Shown: positions 58,194-64,000 of the stretch, one piece after another
Position numbering within the stretch: position 1 is the stretch's first letter
How the letters are laid out: every line of letters begins with the position of its first letter
From: Smittia aterrima
Lineage: Eukaryota; Arthropoda; Insecta; Diptera; Chironomidae
Length of the DNA stretch: 64,000 nucleotides
NCBI GenBank assembly: GCA_033063855.1
Contig: CP093831.1
Span: forward strand, 21,390,001 to 21,454,000
Direction: 5' to 3'
Program-made: the position numbers and the translations under genes
Notes under the pieces: model-generated
Database searches by the model: none
What the model was told of the DNA's origin: nothing
The model's input: the letters and a program-made list of their open reading frames with translations, nothing else

Positions 58194-58829
58194 TTGTTGA
58201 TCACGAGTGAAGTTGTTCTAGCCAGCACTTCACCAAATGGTCAACAAATAATCAAGAACGACATTCGCGACTTGAAACAAAGCTTTGAAGACTTGTTCAA
58301 GGAAATTCGAGTGTTGAAGGAGAAAAGGCTTGAGACGATGCTTCGTTGGCGTGATTACAAAGACGAATACGAGAAGCTTTCAGAATGATTAACTCAAATT
58401 GATATTCTCGTGAAAAATCATAAACTCGCTCTTCACCCATCGCTTCAAGATAAGCAAAAGCAAGTTGGCGACATGAAAGAAATTATCAACGAACTCGAGA
58501 GACATCAAGAAGAGTTTGATAAGTTCAACACTTTCGCTTCGCCACCTTTGAACTCGCATCTCGACTCGACAGTCAGCAACCAACTTCGTCAACTCAACTC
58601 GAGATATCAAGTCCTGACAAACATTGGAAAAGATGTCATGAAGAAAGTTGAAGCGAACGCCAATCAACACAAAGAATTTGAAGATTTCCGTAATCGTGCT
58701 CGTCATTGGTTAGACTCGGCGAAGGAAATTATTCAATCATGTACTGAAGGCAACATGACGAGTCAAAATGCTTTGTTGGGAAAACTCAGCAACATTCAGA
58801 ATCTCATTGATCGACGTGAAGAGAGACAG
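58194..58829 (+). pseudogene. Captured host fragment: spectrin repeats, nesprin/MSP-300-like
   Basis: One frame, interrupted only by TGA at 58386-58388, encodes about 212 residues of heptad-rich helix: STSPNGQQIIKNDIRDLKQS, FEDLFKEIRVLKEK, TMLRWRDYKDEYEKLSE, then after the stop LTQIDILVKNHKLALHP, NQLRQLNSRYQV, HKEFEDFRNRARHWLDSAKE. The Trp and DYKDEYEKLSE/ARHWLDSAKE positions fit spectrin repeats, and the wording resembles the rod of insect MSP-300 (nesprin), a nuclear-envelope/actin linker. Such sequence is foreign to gypsy elements, so it was probably picked up from a host transcript. The TGA stands where Trp is common, suggesting TGG to TGA. Confidence 0.7.
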
Positions 58830-58856
58830 GATAGTCCGTTTGACTTACGTCCATGA

Positions 58857-60030
58857 TTACTGGCTTGTGGATTTCTTTCTCACTTTAGAAGACGAGCCCA
58901 AGACTCACAGGATAGAAGAACACCTGACAAGAAAGGTCAGTAGTTCTTTCCGACACCCCACAGGGCTAGGTGTCTAAGACTTGACCATTTCTCCTTACCA
59001 AGGATTACTTCACAACCAAGTGAGCGAGAGGTCCATACTTCTCGAATGATTTTGGTCATTCCGAGGTGACCCCTTGAAGATTAACACCTTCGAGCCTCCG
59101 TCGAAAAGATGACACACAACAAGATTGAGCTCTTGCTAGTCCAAGTGGAGTGACTCGAAGAAGATTTGACATCTTCACACTAATCGTATTAGAGCAAAGG
59201 GGCAATACAAAAGAGAACCAAAAAACTCTTATATTGCTCAGAAAACCCAAAGCCTTAGACTACGACTACTGGTCTTTATTCCCTTTTCGTTTTAGGAGAC
59301 GAACACAGGTGACAGATGGACAACCAACAAAAGAAAGCCAGTAACAACACGACAACGGGTCGTTGACTTCTCCCAACCGAGAAATAAAATAAAAACTCCA
59401 TGAATAAACCGAAAGAATATGTTTTTATTTAAGAAGGCTGAAATTTGGAGCAAAAGGCTAATGTGTAAAAACATTGGAAAACGTTCTTATGAGAACAACA
59501 TGTAAACATTCCGATACAGTTCGAAACACTTTCCTTTACAAAAATAAGAGAAAGATTTCTGAGGAGAAGACTAATGTGCCGAAACATTGGGAAATTATCT
59601 TTGACAAAAGAAAGTCGTAAATATCCCGAGACAATTCGAAGGAGATAATCAACTTCTCGATACTCAGAAATCCTTCCACTCTGAAAGCCTATACCGGCGA
59701 ACACGTTGGAAGATCTCCATCACGATTCCGGATAGACAGAATCTTAAAGATCCCACCAGCGGGAAAGAGGTTCGACAACCTCACGTAAAGAGAAGAAGTC
59801 TCAGAAGTACGAGTAAACTTCCTTTAGAAGAAAACACCTGAAGATTTAGAGGAGAAGTTTATTCTCAATTATTCAGATGATTTTCTACACAGAAAGTCGA
59901 CCCCGACGAGCACGCTAAAAGATCTTCATCGCGATTCCGAAAACTCGCACCCACGAGGATCCCACTAGCGGGAACAGGGTTGACAACCTCCTAAAAGAGA
60001 GAAAAAGTCTCTGAACAAAGAGAAATTTTT
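58857..60030 (+). repeat. 3' non-coding region with diverged internal repeats
   Basis: CTAATGTG(TA/CC)(A/G)AAACATTGG at 59459 and 59569 is one pair. ATTCCG followed by GATCCCAC(C/T)AGCGGGAA and GACAACCTC at about 59723-59785 and 59934-59990 is another. No open frame of note. Confidence 0.6.
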
Positions 60031-60034
60031 TTAC

Positions 60035-60042
60035 AAGGAGGA
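60035..60042 (+). promoter_or_regulatory. Polypurine tract
   Basis: AAGGAGGA three bases before the 3' LTR. Confidence 0.65.
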
Positions 60043-60045
60043 TAT

Positions 60046-60194
60046 TGTAGTACGGTGTAACGGTCACACCCGTACGTTCACACCCCGCGGACGATACGAG
60101 GGGTTGTGACTAGACAAGGACAGACAAGTACGGTCAGTCGTTCTCCAGCGTTGGCAGAGAGCGGTCGATGTGTCCCCGTAGTCTGTTCCCTACA
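60046..60194 (+). repeat. 3' LTR, 149 bp
   Basis: No difference from the 5' LTR found by eye. Confidence 0.95.
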
Positions 60195-60199
60195 CATGT
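60195..60199. other. Target-site duplication, right (CATGT)
   Basis: Repeats 48715-48719; host exon sequence resumes immediately. Confidence 0.93.
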
Positions 60200-61527
60200 C
60201 GATCGATGAACTTAACAATTTGACTTCAAGCTTGAATCTTGACTGGGAAAAAATAATTAACAATCAGTTATTGACGAAGTTTGAAGTTGGAAAGAAGATT
60301 TACGTTGACAGTCCAAAGACAATTGAAAATCTCGCAGAATTTTTAACATCGGCTTCACAGAAGTAAGAAAACTAAAAAATTGTTTAAAATTGTTTAATTA
60401 TTTCAATTTTCTAGAGACATTGCTGACTACCTCGTATACGATTTAATGTATGCAAATAATCAATTGATTTTAGTTTATGTAGATTCTGACGATAAATGGC
60501 AGAAGTTCAGTACAGGTGCATTGAAAAGCCAAGAACGTTGGGATCAGTGCGTTCAAATATTCTCAGATAGTTTAAATCCTGCGCTCATGTATCTCTTCTT
60601 TGCGCAATTCAACGAAGAAGAACAAGAAAAATCAATTAAAGTTTTCCTCCGCGAAGCTCAGGAATTTGCAATCAAAAAAATCAAATCTGAAGCTCATTGG
60701 AGCAAAGAGATTAATGATGATTTGATTAAGCGTGTTAGCTCAATTGAAATTATCACCGGATATCCAGAAGGGATTCTTTTCCCTGAAAAGATCGACGAAA
60801 TGTTCGCGAACCTTCGGTTGAACGATGAACAAAAATTTGTTGACATGGTTTTTGAAATCAAAATTAATCACATGAAAGTTCTTTTAGAAACTTTACAAAG
60901 CGCAAGACGAAAGCTCATTGATCGAACGGTTTATTATACTCATGAGTTTCAGTATTCACCTTATGATGATATTCTATGTAAGTTTAAGTTTAAAATTTAA
61001 AAAGTTTAAAACTAAAAATTTATTTTTAGTTATCCATGCTGAATATCTTCATTACCCGTTTTATCATTACCAACGTCCAAGATTTTTCAACTCAGCGACA
61101 GTGGGATACTTTTTGTTCAGTGAATTTCATTATGTTTTGTCCGATTATCTTCAAACGGTATGTAATCATTCTAACACTCACAATTAAATAAAAGTCTATT
61201 GCCATTGTCTAACAGAAATACAAAGTCAACGATTTCCACATATTTTCCGATGAATTACAAGTTACTTACGAATTTTACGATGATTGGATCAAGTCGGGAG
61301 GAAAAGATTTGCGACTTGGAGCAAATCTTCTAAGTGACCAACAAGTTTTCTGGATTGCGGCAGCGAGAGTATATTATATAAAGTTTCGCACCACGAATGA
61401 AACTGAAACTGAAGTTGATGAAAAAAGGGATTATGAAAATCTGCACAAATTTTTCTTTAAAAAACCCGGATTTCGAGATGCATTTCACTGTAAAGATTTG
61501 ACTGACGAATCAAAGCTCAGAAGATAA
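60200..61527 (+). CDS. Neprilysin-like (M13) pseudopeptidase, 3' part, after the insertion
   Basis: Continuation of exon 3 (60200-60362), then 60415-60977, 61030-61157 and 61216-61527, all in phase with the 5' part. The whole gene would encode 644 residues. The position of the zinc-binding helix reads VGYFLFSEFHYVLSDY and lacks HExxH. The usual ENxGDNGG segment is also missing; sequence goes straight to LLSDQQVFWIAAARVYY, which matches the QLFF..FAQ.WC region, and ends with FRDAFHC. The protein is therefore predicted catalytically dead, like several insect neprilysin-like proteins. AATAAA at 61590. Confidence 0.8.
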
Positions 61528-62002
61528 AAGCTCAAGCTCAGGAATCGTTAATGAAGAAAAAGATTTTGTAATTTTTATTACCTTCGATTAATAAAAGGTA
61601 CAAGATTCTAAGTTTGTTGAAGTCATCAAATTTTAATAATTAGTTGCAGGCGAAACATTCTTTGTTGTAAACGGATGGTTTTCTTAAGGCAGCGTTTAAA
61701 ATTGTCTTAACAAGATGAATCTTCGTAACAACAGCGCTGAGTTCTGCAATCGTCGATACGTTATTCTTGAGTTGTCCGTCATGGTGTTCGTCACAAATTG
61801 ACTTGATTGTCGTCTGCAGTTGTTGTGGTGACTCGTTGAGCTGCTCTTGATGTTTCCCTGTCTCTTAAAAATATTTTAATATAAAATATCTTACGCTTCT
61901 TTTATTTCTTTTTTTTCCGATGAATTATGAACACAACACTACCATTAGCTTCAATTATCTTTTCATAACTTGTTTTGGTCCTCATTTTAAACTCAATATA
62001 CC
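61528..62002. other. 3' UTR of the M13-like gene and intergenic DNA
   Basis: AATAAA at 61590-61595. No other feature recognised. Confidence 0.5.
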
Positions 62003-62300
62003 AGTGTGGAGGTACCGGTACCTTTTGGGTATTTTTGCTATACTATAATACCTCGACAATACCTTGAAGGTTTTCTTGCTGGTACTGTAATACCTCGAAA
62101 ATACCTAAAAAGGTTGTTGTTGGTTTCAGTGGGGCCCTGCGCAGCAGGGCCTGATCCTTGAAAAGGATTGGCCTACCTTCAGCTTTTCAGCGTGAAGGTT
62201 CCTGCCTACCACTGTCCCTAGGTTCGGCAATATTTGCCTCACCCTTCGGGATAGGATGGGATGGGTGTTGGAAGGAGAGGGGGGCCGTGGATGTCTTCGA
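62003..62300. repeat. GC-rich block of short repeats and consecutive hairpins
   Basis: Palindrome GGTACCGGTACC at 62011-62022. A 42-bp direct repeat begins at 62043 and 62085 (TAATACCTCGA.AATACCT). Hairpins follow: GGCCCTGC/GCAGGGCC (62133-62151), ATCCTT/AAGGAT (62154-62168), ACCTTCA/TGAAGGT (62175-62199) and GGCAA/TTGCC (62226-62238). Base composition differs sharply from the surroundings. It may be the end of an unrecognised mobile element. Confidence 0.55.
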
Positions 62301-62437
62301 AGTGAAGACTGGCCAAAACATGTTAAAAATCAGAGACATAAATGACAATGCGACGTATATAAAGACAAAAAGGAATTTTTTAATGAGAAAGAATGGATTT
62401 ATATAATTTTTCCTGTTCCTCACGAAGCAAATTCTCA

Positions 62438-62454
62438 TTTTTTTTTTTTTTTTT
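62438..62454 (-). other. Homopolymer T17 (A17 on minus)
   Basis: Could be the A-tail of a retroposed sequence on the minus strand, or simple slippage; no body was recognised. Confidence 0.35.
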
Positions 62455-62785
62455 GTGTTGGAACAATGTTTATGGTGACTACCATTTTCTTGTTCTGAGG
62501 CAAATTTCAATGTTTGGCTTGGACATATGAATTAGAGATTAAATATGTAATTAGCAGTTTGCAGATATTTAAATTTCTTTGATGAGACAGAATTGTTTCC
62601 TTAACGACTAGGTGATTGAGAACTTGAAAACTTGAAACATTTTGTTGTTTTCTTTAATGGCTTAAATTAAAATGTGCAAATTATTTGTTTGAAATAATCA
62701 TTGGTCAGTTATTCAGTCGTGCAAACGGCTTAAGAATCCATTCTTACAATGTATTCGAGAGCCGGTGCTGGGCTGAGTAACTGTG

Positions 62786-63857
62786 CTTTATGCGGAAGTT
62801 AACGCTGATAAAGTCTTCTGGCGTTACACAGGACCTGGAAATCCTTTAAAACTTATGAAGAAGGATGAGTACGGAATCGGACATTTCATTTCCACAAAAG
62901 CCGTTGGCAGATGGGAAAGACAAGACATCACGAGAACGTATAAGTACGAAGAGAAAACAGAAGAAGAAAGAGCGACGATGTTAAAAGCTCTTAAACAAGC
63001 AACAAGTGCTTTCTCTCGTTACTACTTGAACGAAGAGTTTAACGAAGTTAATTTCAACTTTGAACTTAAAGACGACATCAAGATTGGAGAAGATTTTTCT
63101 GTCGTAAGTTGAAATCTTTTGTCTACATTGAAAGTTGTCTAATCATTTGTTTCAGGTGCTTAATATCAAAAATAAATCGTCAGAGAAGCCATACACGATC
63201 AACGGAAATCTTTTGGTAGAAAGTGTTCTTTATACAGGAAAAGAACGCAAGGACCTTAAGTCGATGAAATTTTCTGAAGTTGTTCTGGCGAATTCTGAAA
63301 AGCAAGTTGTACTGGAAGTAACCTTCGCTGAGTACTACAGAAAGCTCTTGGACCAATCAGCTTTTAATATCGCGTGCATGGCTTCCGTTGAAGACACTGA
63401 TTACGAATATTTTGCTCAGGATGACTTCCGCGTCAGGAAACCTGATATTAAATTCGTGTTCACTGGAAAACCAACTCACACAGTTGCACATGACATTCAC
63501 ATCCGTTTGGAAAATCCTCTTCCGATTCCGTTGACGAAATGTGTTTTCCAAATTGAAGGATCCGGCATTGAAACGCCGATGATACTGAAAGTAAGTGTCT
63601 AAGGTACATTCATCTTGATAAATATTTAATCAATCTCTCATTAGGTTCCAGAAGTTCAACCAAAAACATTTGCAGAGACACGGTTCGCATTCAAACCGCC
63701 TTATGTGGGAAGTGCTAAGCTTATTGCAAAATTCACATCTAAGGAAATGGATGATGTCGACGGATTCCGCGTGTTTGAAATTGCCCCACGACCAGAAGAT
63801 ATGCTGACGCCCGAAGTTATTAATGAAACGATTGTAAAAACTGACATCATTGAATAA
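62786..63857 (+). pseudogene. Tg: Partial duplicate of transglutaminase, 3' exons only
   Basis: Begins abruptly inside the counterpart of exon 6 (CTTTATGCGG = 46192) and continues at a constant offset of 16,594 bases with no indel seen through both introns, the stop (63855-63857) and the 3' flank to the window end. Exon equivalents: 62786-63103, 63156-63590 and 63645-63857. Scattered substitutions are mostly at third positions or in introns; one amino-acid change seen is Tyr to Phe (FAFKPPYV). There is no start codon and no catalytic core, so as it stands it is a 5'-truncated copy. Confidence 0.93.
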
Positions 63858-64000
63858 GATTCATTCACAAGAGTTAATTATAAAATAAAATGTTTATTCC
63901 AACTTTGATATGCTGCCGAAGATGTCAAGGTTGAATCGAATTGAAAACAGAATAAATGATTGAAGCTTTATTAAGGAAGTTGAGTTGTGAGGTTTATAAA
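62786..64000 (+). repeat. Segmental duplication of 46192-47406
   Basis: At least 1,215 bp; the right end lies beyond the window. Left of 62786 the sequence is unrelated to the transglutaminase. Confidence 0.93.

Larger units (their letters stand above)
48720..60194 (+). mobile_element. Ty3/gypsy-like LTR retrotransposon, 11.5 kb, recently inserted
   Basis: Bounded by two 149-bp direct LTRs (TGTAGTACGG...TTCCCTACA) that look identical base for base, flanked by the 5-bp target duplication CATGT (48715-48719 and 60195-60199). A primer-binding site follows the 5' LTR and a purine tract precedes the 3' LTR. Internal order: two leader tandem-repeat arrays, gag-like frames, protease DSG motif, reverse transcriptase, RNase H remnant, integrase remnant, then a long 3' region with a host-like spectrin fragment and further repeats. 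Frameshifts, stops and internal losses break gag and pol, so this copy is probably not autonomous. Confidence 0.93.

Noticed and set aside
62131..62260. tRNA or tRNA-derived SINE head
   Set aside because: No cloverleaf and no convincing A/B box pair could be laid over the hairpins.
62187..62510. 107-codon minus frame over the hairpin block
   Set aside because: Runs through hairpins and a homopolymer tract, with no protein character.

Overview
The window is AT-rich animal DNA with short introns, replication-dependent histone genes (insect-type H4 beginning Met-Thr-Gly-Arg), a fly-type pgant, a transglutaminase and a Ty3/gypsy-like LTR retrotransposon. It is almost certainly an insect. The compact genes suggest a nematoceran dipteran such as a midge, but that last step is inference and no species is claimed.

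Layout. 0-2.4 kb: part of a histone cluster (H1 C-terminal tail, H3 on minus, H4 on plus), each gene with the 16-nt histone 3' stem-loop. 2.9-3.4 kb: 3' end of a basic repeat protein gene with an internal stop. 6.2-7.7 kb: a six-exon OSBP-family gene encoding only the sterol-binding domain. 7.7-18.3 kb: no convincing host gene. It holds an old duplicated block eroded by deletions (9.1-9.8 and 10.3-10.8 kb), a decayed 1.7-kb DNA transposon with inverted ends and a pipsqueak-type helix-turn-helix relic (11.8-13.5 kb), and a 98-bp direct repeat. 18.3-21.4 kb: a polypeptide GalNAc-transferase resembling pgant9, with two tandem alternative lectin exons. 23.1-24.2 kb: a PX-PXB sorting nexin (SNX20/21 type).

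24.5-34.3 kb: the most striking block, eight Smr-domain genes in tandem, all intronless and all on the minus strand. Most carry an N-terminal DUF1771 region. Their C-termini have diverged into a membrane-anchor group and a group sharing a C-terminal tail ending VETW. Several share an upstream motif. 35.8-39.2 kb: a 14-exon secreted cysteine-rich protein built from duplicated exon cassettes of repeating sizes (79/60/167 nt).

41.0-47.3 kb: a transglutaminase with two phase-compatible alternative first exons, one encoding a myristoylation-type start, and an unrelated 619-residue single-exon gene nested in its intron. 47.8-61.5 kb: a neprilysin-like (M13) pseudopeptidase gene split inside an exon by an 11.5-kb LTR retrotransposon (48720-60194; 149-bp LTRs identical by eye; CATGT target duplication). 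The element has damaged gag/pol frames, two leader tandem-repeat arrays and a captured host fragment resembling spectrin repeats of nesprin/MSP-300. 62.8-64.0 kb: a near-identical partial copy of the transglutaminase 3' end, cut by the window edge.

Intron-exon structures were built by eye from splice consensus, reading-frame phase and family similarity. Coordinates of multi-exon genes span first to last coding exon, with exons listed in the evidence.
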